Part shown: positions 24,301 to 36,629 of the stretch, in pieces
How the letters are laid out: every line of letters starts with the position of its first letter
Position numbering within the stretch: the stretch's first letter is position 1
Notes under the pieces: generated by a model
Told to the model about the DNA's origin: nothing
Seen by the model: the letters and a program-made list of their open reading frames with translations, nothing else
The model's database searches: none
NCBI GenBank assembly: GCA_022828595.1
Contig: JAKGHH010000002.1
Location: 69,164,383 to 69,228,382, forward strand
Direction: 5' to 3'
DNA length: 64,000 bases
Source: Nelumbo lutea
Lineage: Eukaryota; Streptophyta; Magnoliopsida; Proteales; Nelumbonaceae
Translations under genes and position numbers: made by a program

Positions 24301-27300
24301 TAAGACTCTTTTTAGCAGCTTTTCATTGGTGAGTAATTGATGTTTCTGTCATTATAAATATATTCATTAATGATTATCTAATACCTCTAGATTGATAGAG
24401 GTGACCACTTTCCCATATGGATGAAGAGATCAAATTAAAACTTGATGGCAACTCCTCTAGAAATCCTAAGTCTGCTGGGTGGGTGGCATTCTTACAGGTT
24501 TTGCTAGCCAAGAGGTTTGGGCCTTCCCCCCTTGCTACTTGGTTAAGTGAACTAACACAATGCCATTGGATGGGTTGAACTTGTGAAGGTTGCAGGGGCA
24601 TCCTGTAAGCCATCCCACTACCTTAATGAGATTAGAGGCACCATTTTAGCCTTTTCTGTCCAAAAGAGATAGAAATCCATAGAGTGCATTTAATATGGTT
24701 GCTAATGGCATTGAAAGATCAGGGCTAGGAAGATTTTTACATACAGTGACCTGATTTTTTATTTTTTTTTTGTTGATGAGAATTGACCTATAGCCTCTTT
24801 GCATCTTCTGTACATCCACTTGTGTACTTGAATATTTTTCATAGCTATGAATGTGTGACTACATTTTTCTAGACAAAAATGATATAATACCTCCATATGT
24901 AGGGATGGATGGATTGGAAATCGGTTTAAGATGTCAAGTAGCATTTCCTACTTATCCATCTATTGTTAATAAATAGAAAGTGCACCAAAAAGACAACCAG
25001 ATCCACTGATAGTCTATTCAAGGTTCAAAGTATCAATACACTCTGACGAGCAACTAATAGAACTGATACTCACAGTTTTATTTACTTTGAGTTAATAACC
25101 ATCTGTCCATTATTTCACACCTACTACTATTTAAGCGTGACAGCAAGTCCCTAATTCCTAGTATTTAGCACATCCCAGGGTTCAAAAACTAATATGTATC
25201 ATATGATACAGTGATGATGTGTTGTGTCATTTTGAACCTCGAATTTATGTTTTTAGTGGGAGTAGTAAAATATAGTGGCTAATTCTGCTCTTCAATTGTT
25301 CCTTTTGGTTTTACTTGCATATTGCAATTCAGTGAGAGAGAGAGAGAGAGATGGAGAATCAAAACATGCTCCAAAGTGTCATTTGTTATATTCGTTTGTA
25401 CTCAAAAAAGATGTTCCATTTATCATTGTAATAAGGTAAACTCATTCCAAAATACCACGGTTCAGGTCTTTGAACCAAAGGAAATGTAGTAAATGGTTTT
25501 TATCATAACAATACTCGTCAGGACAAATCTAAATCACCAACAATGCTGTCTCAATTCCTCTCCAAATATACCCATTGCTCCAAGACAAGTAGTGTGCAAG
25601 AAGTCTTACAAAAGCTTTAAATGCTGGGCGATGAGCAGCCATCTCATACATACAACATCCTGTGAAACCATGAACACATTAAACTAAAGCTAATATCATG
25701 GTCAAAAATATCTCAAACATTAACCACAATATGCGTACCTAAAGACCAGATATCAGATTTGAAGCCATAGGGAATATCAGCAAGAAGCTCTGGACACATG
25801 TAATTAGGAGTTCCAACTACCTGGACACCATAGGTCAACCAATAGTCAATTCCCCGGAAATGCTCCAAGCTTATAATTTCTACATCTTTAACTCTTAAAA
25901 ATAAGGAAAGAGATTAAAGACAGAATTGGATATAAGTATTGGTAGAATGGGATTGGTTGGGTGTTCCTCCTGGTCTGAGAACAGTAGGAGGCATTTTCTC
26001 ATTTCTTATTTCTTATGAAACTGTTTTTCTATTTCCAATAAAAAGAAATATTCCAATGATTTGCAGTTTAAACTGATAGTTGTTTTACTGATAAAATCTT
26101 AAATCTATTTGTTGGCCTTTTGTTTAGTAAAGTCTTGATATGATATGGAACCAAACCAGAACTAGAAATTCACATTTCTTATTTTTTAATAGTAAATGAT
26201 TAATGATGTCTAGAGACAAGTAAAGGTAGAGTTCATATTCATGAAACAATGAAATCAAAAGTCTTATTTTCATATTACCTAGTGGTTAAATAATTATACC
26301 ATTTTATTTTGTGTGAAGTTTCAACCAACTTATGGAATAGATTGCTAAATTGTTTGAGGAAATAGACCCCGAGTGCATGAACTTTCACTATTCCACTAGT
26401 ACCTAAGAAGAACTTGCTTGGAGTCTTCCTAGCCCTTAAAAAGCAATATTGAAAAGGACACTGAGATTACCACAGTAAATTGACACTGGAAAGGAAGCAA
26501 GTGTAAATTACAATAAGAGAAATGAAGTAATGAACATACAGAAGAAGCCAAATCATCTGCTTTTAGAGTTTTAGCAAGTCCAAAATCCCCTGGTAAGGAC
26601 CAAAACATTCATGAGCTGAAACCCAGGATAATAGCTCAGTAATCAGCAAATTTGGGAAAGCCCTCCACTTTAACTACAAATTACCAAAATATACTTACCT
26701 AGGCGAACATCATGTTCCTTAGTGAGAAATATATTAGAACACTGCCAAGGCAGAATGATGAAGAGAATCAGTACATGGGCTTAGGGGAGGAAAAGAAATT
26801 TATCAATCAATTTGCACAAACCTTTAGATCTCGGTGTAGAACAAAGTTTGAATGCAGATATTCAACAGCCAAAAGTAGTTGAGTGAACCATTTGCAGAGT
26901 TTCTGAAGAACATCATAGACCATCAAGAAAACGAGCATATAATCATAACTTAAAAACAACTAAAGATTTAGCCATAAATAGATCAAGTGAGGATAGTTCC
27001 ATACCTCCTCTGGAAAGAATCCCCCATTTGCTCTTTTCATCAATTCCGCCCTGTTGCAACATAATTCAGGATATAGGTTACCAATCAAAACTATCTAAAA
27101 TCAAATATTATATGTTTACTCACATGTCTCCGCCTTCACAGTATCCAGTGACAATGCAAACATAGCAACCCTGCATTACAATCTCTTGTTCAAGACCCGA
27201 ATGAAAAGGGTTAGAGAAAATAGGAAAGAAATTAAGACTAACTCTTACCTTTTCAACCCATGCTTCCTTAAATTCAACAATGTAAGGGTGTTGGATTCGC

Positions 27301-27709
27301 GCAATGAGAGCCATCTACATTCCAAATTATCCAGAAATGTGAAAAAGACAGCACCCATCCGAGCAAGACCAAAACCAGGTAAAAAAACAAAGCAAATCAT
27401 GATCAACTCATTTAACTTACCTCTTGATGAGCGGATCTCCTGCAGCGATCTGTCTGTCGTGCCAGCCGGATCTTCTTCAATACATACCTGAAATTAAAGC
27501 ATCCAAGTGAGACCCGAAAGGAAGTGCAACGTACACATTTCCCAAAATGAAGAATCAAGAGAGAAGAGAAATAACGGAAGACAGTGAGAAACAAAAGAAG
27601 ACAGGACTTACTTCTTCCTCTCCAATTTGTGATTAACCAGAATGGCCGCTCCAAAAGCTCCACGTCCAATCTGCTCCATGATCTCGTATTGATCCATACG
27701 AGATTCCAT
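21306..27709 (-). CDS. NEK6: NIMA-related serine/threonine kinase, NEK5/NEK6 (IBO1) type
   Basis: Fourteen exons on the minus strand: 27709-27612, 27487-27421, 27314-27249, 27170-27124, 27050-27005, 26902-26822, 26741-26699, 26589-26540, 25820-25739, 25659-25610, 24085-24012, 23814-23763, 23671-23024 and 22928-21306. They splice at GT-AG borders into 1008 residues. The kinase domain spans about 8-265: glycine loop GRGAFGAA at 15-22, Lys37, HRDLK with Asp133, DFG at 151-153, and GTPNYMCPE at 169-177. The sequence [20 protein letters not shown] is characteristic of plant NEK5/6. The long low-complexity tail ends with the conserved [13 protein letters not shown] block. Arabidopsis At3g44200 (called NEK6/IBO1 in papers, Nek5 in UniProt) is of similar length; it acts on microtubules in directional epidermal growth. 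The start is the first Met, consistent with the family. Exon 14 has a 5 x 30-bp in-frame repeat. Confidence 0.95.
22473..22622 (-). repeat. 5 x 30-bp coding minisatellite in NEK exon 14
   Basis: Five 10-residue units of the form SKGLQxDxTN at residues 571-620 of the predicted kinase (variants VDG, GGS, TDN, TDG, TDE). The period is exactly 30 bp, so copy-number change keeps the frame. Confidence 0.9.
24086..25609 (-). other. NEK intron 10 (1.5 kb)
   Basis: Lies between the AFKAF and DMAGL exons. Contains scattered repeat fragments including AGGTTCAAAGTATCAATAC (about 25020) and a (GA)n run at 25332-25350. No independent gene seen. Confidence 0.7.
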
Positions 27710-28399
27710 GATTCCGATTAGTAGGGGTCAAAACAAAATGCCAAACTTCAGATTCAATTCACTGTGCTCTCTCTACAACTGTTTCAGAATCCGTCAAACC
27801 GTCAATCAGCTCCAAAGCCTCCCATACCATTTTCCACTCAGCACTACCTGATAAGCTCCCTCTTCGATAACTCGTACTTGAACCTCACCATTCTCATAAA
27901 AGCAAAATAGACTTAACCTTTAGATCTTGCACGACTCCACTACAACATTCCTCGATCCGAATAAACAGACTGCAATGCAGCTCGCTAGCCCTAATTTTCT
28001 TCAATTGGAACTGCATAAGCCCAAATACTCTTACCTTCCTCGATCTACCTACCTCTAATCTCAAACTTCTGCACCAATCTCACAAGTAACCTTCAACCAT
28101 CTTTACATCTCTCTTGTCTACTCCAAGCTTAATTCCTTCTGCGAATTCTAGAACTATTCTTGGCCAATCCCCATAAATAAAAACTGACTCAAATCAAATT
28201 TATCAGGTCATAGAAACACTCAACGATCTTCTGGCATGCAACACTTCTTCAATGTAGGCGTCGTTTAGCAAAAAGAGAGGAAAGTATTCAAATTTTCTCT
28301 TTTGGCTTCACTCTGTCCTCCCCTCCTCCCCCTTTTCCTCTTTGGATCTTCTGTCACTCTTTTTCTTTTCCTTTTTCTCTCCTCAGAATTTCTGATGGA

Positions 28400-28472
28400 G
28401 AGAGAGAAGAGAGAGCGGAGAAGTGTTCACACTTCACAGTCAATGCACTTTATAGCAAACCATGGTTAGAAC

Positions 28473-28507
<35 letters not shown>

Positions 28508-28600
28508 TGTGAGTTGTGACTCGAGACCCTTCTGTTCTCTTGAGTCTTGACTCTCGACTCCTGAGTCTAGACAGAGAGAGAGAGAGAGCAAGCGAGCATT
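28400..28600 (-). promoter_or_regulatory. (CT)n-rich leader/promoter region of the NEK gene
   Basis: On the coding strand, CT runs lie at 28504-28471 and 28590-28573, with shorter CT-rich tracts at 28420-28400, 0.7-0.9 kb upstream of the ATG. Such Y-patch/GAGA-like tracts are common in plant core promoters and leaders. The sequence between 27710 and 28400 is probably 5' UTR, possibly with an intron. No clear TATA box was found. Confidence 0.45.
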
Positions 28601-29238
28601 AATGGAGTTGGCTCAAGACCGAATGGTCCTGCTTCGTTCAGTGCCGACAGTAGTTGATTCTCCAACTCACTCAGTTCTCAATTTTCTTCCTTCCCACTCC
28701 TAATGATACCATACTAGCTACCCTACTAAATCATTCTCTGTGTCCAGGCTGAACCAATCCGGACCGTGTAATCGATGAATGGATTTCCTTTAAGTGGGCC
28801 ATGCATCAACGTTTAATAATGAGAAGTGAAAATGAAGCAAATAAACAGAAGGCGCGGCTCTTTCAGTTCAGGTGGATTCCGATTTTACGGTTGACAGCTG
28901 CTTATCGGTAATTCTCGGACAGAGAAGGAACACTGATTTATCCGGACTATCCTGATAGGGGTTGACCATGACTTGGAGATTTTACAGGATCAGATAAGTC
29001 AGCGTCTGTTTTCGTATGGTACATTGAGAAATCTCAGCCCTTCTTTCAGTTGACTCGTGCCTTGAAGGGTTGCAATAAAAGTCAAGGTGACACAGTCTAA
29101 TAAGATGGTAAAATTTTAGACACATTCTCTTTTTCGCTGGTTTTAATTTGCGCCCAGCGCCCAGGTGAGCGAGCGGCGCACGGCGTTTGGTTGGTGAGAA
29201 AATAAAAAAAAATAAAAATCTAAAATTGATATTATTAA
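28601..29238. other. Upstream flank of the NEK gene
   Basis: No feature recognised beyond ordinary intergenic sequence. Confidence 0.4.
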
Positions 29239-29239
29239 G

Positions 29240-29684
29240 GTTCATTTGGTTCGCGGGAATAGAGGTAGGGTTTATTTCGTTTGCGGGAGCAGAGGTTTGG
29301 GATCAGATCTGAGTTTCTGACTGAACAGCTATTCCAGCCTCTCTATTGTGTTTGGAATCTAAATCATAATGTCAGATTTTCATTCCAACTGTTTGGTTGG
29401 ATGGAATGGGATTTAAATTCCCATTCTTGGTGGAATTACGTTCCTCCATTTGAGCCTCCCCCTTAGAAATAAGAATCTCATTCTAGTCGGGCCAAAAGAA
29501 AAGAAAAAACAATAAGTGACTTAAACCTTTTAACCATATTTTTCTTTAACCAAGGCCAACCATAGTTAGGAATCATGCGTATCATATAGAATCCAATTAC
29601 AATTCTTATTTGAACCAAACGGGAAGAATAGATGATTTTAATTCTGATTTTAAGGATTTTGATTCTAACCGTGAATCAAACGGA
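29240..29684. repeat. ~450-bp TIR repeat (AAGGTTCATTTGGTTCGCGG family)
   Basis: The left end GGTTCATTTGGTTCGCGG pairs imperfectly with the right end CCGTGAATCAAACGGACAC. TTA occurs at both edges, suggesting a Tourist-like element. The interior is full of GGAATGG/ATTCC words. A related right half is at about 41060-41122. Confidence 0.5.
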
Positions 29685-29689
29685 CACTT

Positions 29690-31604
29690 AGATCTCACAT
29701 CTTGCCAAATTTCTTTTGTGACATGGTGTAGGATATGTGCATGTACATTAGGAAAGGATCAGGACCTATCACTGGATGGGCCCTGTTTGTATGATTGCTT
29801 TCTGTTTCTGAAAGGAACAAGTCTGATTAGATTATTAAAAAGGAGAGAGTAAATCCGGCTCTATTACTATTAACAGTACCAGTGAGAGATTCTATCTGCA
29901 GCTTCGAACGTGATATAAGAATCAGATGGCCAAAGCCTAAAGGATAACCTGATCATCCTTTCTTATTTGTCGGGTTGATGAACTGCTATGTGGTCACATT
30001 TGATAGTGGGCCCAAATCTCTATCCATAAAGATACATGAACAAAATACCGTGGGCCCCGTGAATTATCAGACGTCCATGTTGAGTTGGACTTGGACCCAG
30101 GCCATCAACCAAGGTTCCCATACCAGTGATGAATTTGGCCGGAGGTATCAGACATCCATGGTCCATGTTAATGGATGAAAGCCATTTTTGTACTATTTTC
30201 CTATTTTCTATATAAAGTCATCTAATTGTTCTGGTTGGTCGAACCGGTGACAGTGGTGTGGACAGCCAACTGGTCCCAGTCAAGGGAGCTTTTCTCGATG
30301 GCCCCATCCGGACATAGCTTATAAGTCATGTTTGGTGAAAAATCTCTAAGTCCAAATTGACTGCCATTCATTTGAAGAGCTGTCTGCTTTAGCCTCGTCA
30401 CTAAAGTAAATTTGACTGAAAAACCAATTTTTAGATCGAGTGATGGTGTATGTAGGCTTTTTAGGCGTATCTTTGGCATTGGTGCCGTTGCTCCAGAAAA
30501 TGGTGATACATCAGCGTCACATTGGAAAAAACAATGCTCCAGGAAACACCAATAGTTTGGAACTATTTTCCCATAAAAAATGGTGCTCCAAGCTACATCC
30601 TAGAAATCGAGAGGGCATGGTTTGGAGTAATACCGAATTTGATATTTTCTCAGATTGCAACTCATTCCTGCCAATGAGGACATGATGTAGCAATGACGTG
30701 GACTTCCTATAATGGGTACTAGTGCTGAAAATAGACATAGAGCACTAGTACCAAATAGAAAATGTTGTTGCTCTAGGAAACACCCTACCTGACAGCAATG
30801 TTTCTAAACAGAAAAAGAGACACCATTTTCTCAAAAAACGTTTCCGATAACAACATCCATTTCAAACATATTTTAGATTTTTCACCAACCATAATATATA
30901 TGATGTGGGAAGGAGATGTTATAGAAAAAGTTTTGACCAATCAAAACTCTCCTATGAATTTTGATAAATAATACCTGATTTGTTACCACATTTATGATTC
31001 CAATTGATTGGTCTTTTTTGGATATCATATATTTTCCTTATCATAGTCGAACCCCACGTTAGCATGTGAATGGGGTAAAAGAGTAATTCACCCCATTGAC
31101 CAAAAAGTTAAAACATGGGCGTAAATGGATCAACTGTCCAGTCCAAAACGCTCTCAACAATTGAAAATGCAGAAATACATATTTTTAAGACGGAGCAATT
31201 TTTTTTCTCCAAATAGTACCTAAGTTTATATCACTGGACCAGTCAATGAGTTGGCGGACAGATCAACTCATAACCAGCTAAGATGGCTTGATTGACGATT
31301 TGTATGGGTCTGCCAAATGCTGCATAAATTATTTGAATTGGGTATTTCACTTGTATCGATATTTTTTCTGTCTATGTGTGTTTTTAGTATTTTTTTTTCA
31401 AAATATCATAAAATTACAATATTTTATATATTTTTTTATTAAAAAAATCTCAAGCTTCCCCTTTCAGTAGGCGTATCAGAGTCAAAAGATAAGATATGAA
31501 CCTTGCTTCAATCCAAGTTAGTTTTTGAAACATTGATATTCTAAACCCAAAAACTAAAAACACTCAAGTAAACCTACTGCCTTTTGAAAAGCAAAAACGG
31601 GAGT
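29690..31604. other. Intergenic, no gene seen
   Basis: 30490-30900 contains degenerate inverted sequence (CCAAGCAACA/TGTTGTTGCTC-like words), probably a decayed MITE. No supported ORF. Confidence 0.4.
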
Positions 31605-33277
31605 GCACGTTCCGTGCATCCGTGGGTGCACTGGACGCATGTACCCACCAATCACGAGCGACCACGTCGGCATATTAAAAAATGCTTAAGATGCAAAAGG
31701 AAAAAAAAAAAAAAACCTTAAAACACATTTTTAATTAACCTGATGTTCGATCTCCCTCACCTAGAAGCATCCACTAGCGATCTCATTGCACATTGACAAC
31801 GGTGACTTACCGAAGGAGTCCAAGGAGCTTCACTGATCGAAGTGATTCAGAACGTCTGAAGCTAGCCAGGACATGATCACCAAGTGGTACATGATGACGT
31901 TGAAGTTGGCAGCCTGTGAAGCAGCTCGGAGCGAATCGAGGCCTCGGCCGTGCCATTGCTGATGTAGAATCAGATTTTTCCCTTGTCTTAACATACACTC
32001 TGCAAAAACACCTGGATTGAAATCCCTCCTTGCTACTCCACCCCTTATTGATTCCAAGAATAGCCTCAAATTGAGCCCTGCTTGTTCAGTTAACACCAAT
32101 ATAATCCTTCTCTCAATCCAAGTATCATCGACCTAACCTTTATTTGGGTTGCAAGCTTACAGCTCTGCCCACATCTAGCCTCGCCCACATGTGTTGGCCT
32201 CCCCACAATTTCAAAGCAATGGGGACAATCAATTCACCACTCTGTCATCCCCACTGGTGAATATGTTGGAAAATGGAGTTACTGTAATTTTGAAGGAGAA
32301 GCTCTAAGGTGCGTCTAGAATGTTATTTGCCCCCACTCAATTTCATCAAGTTTGTTGTTGACTTACAGGTAAATTCATTCCCAAGATACAATAGAGCGTT
32401 CGGCAAGAATTTGCAACCAGTAAATTTGAAGAATCTCCGAAGAAACTTTTCGTGAGACTGTAGTAGACCGGATTGAGAGAGAGAGAGAGAGAGAGAGAAA
32501 GAAAGTGGATTTCAAAATTATGTGTTTTTGAAGTCTGATTCATGCTCCTTAAATAGTTTATGAAGAGTTATGAAGAAAAGTTAGGTACTGGTTTAAAGAA
32601 GGCACATTGAACAGTCACAATTTCAAACATTATGACTGTTTAAAAAATAGTTAACAGTTAATGACTGTTAACTTTGAATTGTGCCTCTTGATCAAATCCG
32701 ATTGAATCGTGACCGTTGATATCATCAATGGTGATCAACGGTCAGCATCGCACCAAAACCAAAGCCGCCCTTCGCGAGCCACGCGGATGCGCGCGAAGTG
32801 CAAGCAAAGTGCACCTCTAAAGTGCCTCATTGCGCAGCACACGCGCTCCTGCTTTTTTTTTTTTTCTTTTTTAGTTTTTTCTATGAAGTTTCACGAGGCT
32901 GTTCCCTAGTGGTTCTTGGCTCCACTTCGGCATACCAATCTGCTGGTAACAAAGTTGGTGTTTGCAGATAAAAACATATACTTCTTTTTCCCTTCCTTCT
33001 CCAATCTCCAATCTCCACTCAAACTCCATTCGTTTGATATGTTCAGAACAATAGGACCAAGTTTCTGGTATGATCTCCTCATCTCTCTCTCTCTCTCTTT
33101 ATTATTGTTTTCTGATTTTGTTGTATTCATTTTGTAATTTCAAGTATTTGATTTTCTTGCATTCGCCAATGTCCTTCAGTTCCCAAATCTATCCTTCAAT
33201 CAATGGTTATTGATTAGTTTAACCTTAGATCTAGTTCTCTGTTTTTCTTCGTTTTAAAGTTTTTCTATTTAGGTTGC

Positions 33278-34197
33278 TGATGTGGTACGATCCGGGCACT
33301 CCTAACTGGCTGCTGACTAGCTCCTAGCTGGCAACGTACAGCACCCGAGAAGAAGAAGATGAAGGAGTCTCGGGGGATTTGCCTAGCGGGAATACTCCGA
33401 AGCTTAAATTAGAACACTGGGGAGAAAGCAAAGAGTGTAAAGAGGCTAAGAGTGTAGGTCGCGCTAGACCACTGAGTTCTCAAGATTAGCTCGAGAGTAA
33501 GTTTCAGATAGGTCCCTGATGTTCGAGAGAGAGCTTTCCCTTTTACTAGGGAGCTCTTATATAGGCGTTCTTGTCAAATCGGGCGTAACCGCCACTGGGA
33601 TTCTATCGTAGCCGTTACTTGCCAGGGCTGCGCAGGTGACCGCTCCAGGGTACTACCCAATTGGATGGGTGACACATCCCAGAAGGACATGTACGCCACC
33701 ATCTATCGAGAGACATGGGTACAGTCTGCCGAATGGACAAGGACTATATCGTCAGTTGAGAGACGTGGTGCAGTCTGATGGGTATGGTCTTGTCAGATAG
33801 AAGCTTCCTTGAGAGCGTCGCGTTGCTTAGTCGCGAGCTATCCAGTCACACAACGAGCTATCTTGTCACGAGCTACTTCGTAGCGAGTTCCCAGGGGTAC
33901 TTCGAGGTAATCATTCTCAAGGTTGTCTTTGAGGTAGTTTTTCTGCCTAAGTGTTGGAGAGAGCTAGTTACCCTATCTCGCGGGTTGGGGTAGTCTTGGA
34001 GCATTCCCTTTCGGTAGCTCGGGGGAGCTCAAGCTCATGCTGTAGCGAGCTCCCCCTATAGCGAGCTATGACGTAGCGAGCTGTCCTGCTGACCTGTTAC
34101 TTAGTCGCATCCAGGTTGCGGTGCTGAGCTGTTGCTCGTGTTGAGTCAGGTTCACGTGTCACTGTCTCAAGGGGTTGGGTCAAATCTTCCTCCATCA
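33278..34197 (-). mobile_element. Solo LTR of a Tat-type Ty3/gypsy element
   Basis: 920 bp with TG...CA ends, flanked by perfect 5-bp duplications GTTGC (33273-33277 and 34198-34202). Read on the minus strand it starts TGATGGAGGAAGATTTGACC, closely similar to the start of the LTRs at 41872 and 51415 (TGATGAAGGAAGATTTGG). Its end CCGGATCGTACCACATCA resembles theirs (CCGGATCGCGCTCCATCA). A TATA motif CTATATAAG is at 33564-33556. No internal sequence adjoins, so it arose by LTR-LTR recombination. Confidence 0.85.
33556..33564 (-). promoter_or_regulatory. TATA motif of the solo LTR
   Basis: CTATATAAG on the minus strand, agreeing with the LTR orientation deduced from its ends. Confidence 0.5.
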
Positions 34198-35066
34198 GTT
34201 GCGTTTAGAAACGATGCAAATAGTGTAAATCCTGGTTCAGGGTAAATTTACACTCTGATTTACTTTTGCCTGTGTTTGGCAACATTACATTTTTATATTG
34301 TCAAGTGACAGAACAATGCATATTTACATTGATAATAGGATGTAAAAATACATCAATAAAAAAGAAATAAATTTGCATTGGAATGGGCTTTTGATAAAAA
34401 AAAAAGGCATATGCTTTATTGAAATTCATGTTTGCATCCATTACAACTAAAAATCTATTTGGTAAGAAGATAAATTTGTCATGCAAAACTAATCCAACAT
34501 TGCAATTTATATGAACCGTTTTACACTTTACATATTTCCATTCACACATATTTGCATCATTTCCAAACGCAACCTTAGATCACCAAATTGGTGCATTTGT
34601 AGATAAAATGTGTCACCAGTATCATTGCGATCCTTTGTTTTAAAGTTGTCACACCTTACTTTCTCAGTTTCTCCAGTGTCGTCTCACTTTATTTCCTTTG
34701 GTTTCATCACTTTTCTTCTACCTGTTTTTCCCATATCTTTTTAATGCTTTGCCTTTTAGTGGCCGGTTCAACTAATTGGACCACTGTTAACACAGCAACC
34801 CAGTTAAATCCCTGTTAAATTTATTAAGGTAGCATGTTCAATTTTTATTTGTAGGTTCAGGTACTCCGTCACCACTGGATACTCGAGTCAGAAGGGGGAC
34901 CGACTTCGCTGCTTTTGCCTTCGCTGGATCCGAAAATACAATAGTGGATCAGAGAAGAGAAGCTAGGGGTCCTTCCCCCTCATCTGAATGTTCAAATCAG
35001 GATTGTTTGAACCAACAGCCAGAGATGGATATAGCGTCCAATGCACCCACGGGTGTACAGAACGCG

Positions 35067-36393
35067 AGTTAAAAAATGGAAAGGGGTAATGTATATACTA
35101 ATCAGGTAGTTAATTAATTTGCCCCCGCCAACCTCCACCGTTAATGGGTGGTTCCGGTCAGCTACCATTAGGGTTAAGGTTGTTGTTAGGCTACAATCAC
35201 CGGGACCTAATTCTGTATGTTTTATATAATAATCATATCATCTATCACTCTCGTTTCTTTCTTAATTTCTCATGATATGATTCCTTATTTGTTTGAGGCT
35301 CACACTCTCTTACTTCCTGCCCTCTTACAACCCCCTACCCAAATTCAAGTGGTGGGTAAAGGTGCCAATTTGCCCATTGGTAATGTCTTTGGGTGGTTGT
35401 GATAGAGATTAAGGATCAAATCCTAAATTGAAATATTCTTTCAATAAAATCCATTATTCCAATATGATTCAACACCGCACGTTTCTTTTCATCATGTCAA
35501 GAAGAGATGTGCGGTGTTAGATATGTTGGAAGTGTGTTGGAATTCTGTTGTTGGGAGCAAATCCAGACTTCAAATCCCACATATACTCGGATCTGGTGGT
35601 GGTAGTGGGGACTGGATTTTGGGTACGGGCTATTCCCCGAAAGTAAGATTTTTTTTTTGTTGTATATTTTAATTCTTTTTTGTATTCTTTTAATTTAAGT
35701 AAATCAAATGATTGAACCATTGAACCCGTGACCAAAATGATTTTGTTATTAATCTGAATCTCACAATAATGGATTAGGGTCCAAAGTCTAATGCGGTCAT
35801 GATCTGGCTAGCCCTAAGTCATATGGAAGCTGATTTGTTGCTATCCCCAAGTCTAAATCATGCACTCATGTCCTTATCTGTCTAATACAAAGAAAATTAT
35901 TAATGTATAAGAACTTAATACATGATTGTGTAGAGAATAGTCAAGATGTGATTTGCAAACTACAAGCTTACCTACCCAATGAGGATAGATAGGGAAAGAT
36001 GGGCTTATTAGGGTTTTAAAATGAAAGAAAGCTCCACGCATGGTTTGTGAAGGGAGTAGTCAAAGATGTGATATGCAAACTGCACAAATACTTTGGTCAA
36101 TATAATGTAGATAGGGAAAAGGAAGTTCCTTCCATGATTGTAAACTGACCTAAATATTCTTGTAATTTGGGAAAAAAATAAAAATAAAATATAGAGGATG
36201 AAGGTATAGGGTTTTCTTTTGGCATAGGTGATTTGGCTTTAACTCTAATAGGGATTAGGTGTTATATGTTAAACTTAATCGGTGGATTAGTGACAATATG
36301 CACAAGAGACCAACTGAGACACAACATAGAGAGCTTATCTTTATTTTCAAATTTGAACTCAGCACCTCTTCGATACAAAGGATGCCTTACCAA
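35067..36393. other. Intergenic, no gene seen
   Basis: AT-rich, no supported ORF. 35900-36130 contains two similar stretches (about 35915 and 36035: AGTCAAGATGTGAT and AGTCAAAGATGTGAT), a diverged local duplication. Confidence 0.4.
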
Positions 36394-36629
36394 GGTTTTT
36401 AAAACCGAATCGGATAACGAACTGATTAGGGGTCCGGTTCTTGGATTGAATGGTCTGACTGCTCAAACTGAATGGACGATTTGTTCTGATAAAAGAATAA
36501 CAAACAGTCAAAACCGTTGAATGATTTAAATGGTTCAAACGCCTGGATCAACGGTTTGCTGATCAAATCAACATTTGGCAAAATTCCCCTTCCTGTCTGA
36601 CCGTATGATCCGATCTGATTTTGAAAACC
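36394..36629. repeat. GGTTTTTAAAA-family repeat, copy 2
   Basis: Starts GGTTTTTAAAACCGAATCGG and ends CCGATCTGATTTTGAAAACC, a clear pair of inverted ends. Confidence 0.65.

Larger units (their letters stand above)
33272..34574. mobile_element. ~380-bp Tourist-like MITE, split by a solo LTR
   Basis: The two parts 33272-33277 and 34198-34574 (34198-34202 being the LTR's target duplication) form one element. Ends are GGTTGCGTTTAGAAACGATG and, complementing it, GCATCATTTCCAAACGCAACC minus its last base. TTA at 33269-33271 and 34575-34577 is the target duplication. A second copy in opposite orientation is at 52944-53324. Confidence 0.8.
31605..35066. mobile_element. Putative TIR DNA element interrupted by later insertions
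   Basis: The left end GCACGTTCCGTGCATCCGTG then GGTGCACTGGACGC (31605-31638) matches the reverse complement of 35034-35066 (CGCGTTCTGTACACCCGTGG then GTGCATTGGACGC). The span includes a Tourist-like MITE and a solo LTR; without them it is about 2.2 kb. No transposase recognised. Confidence 0.45.
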
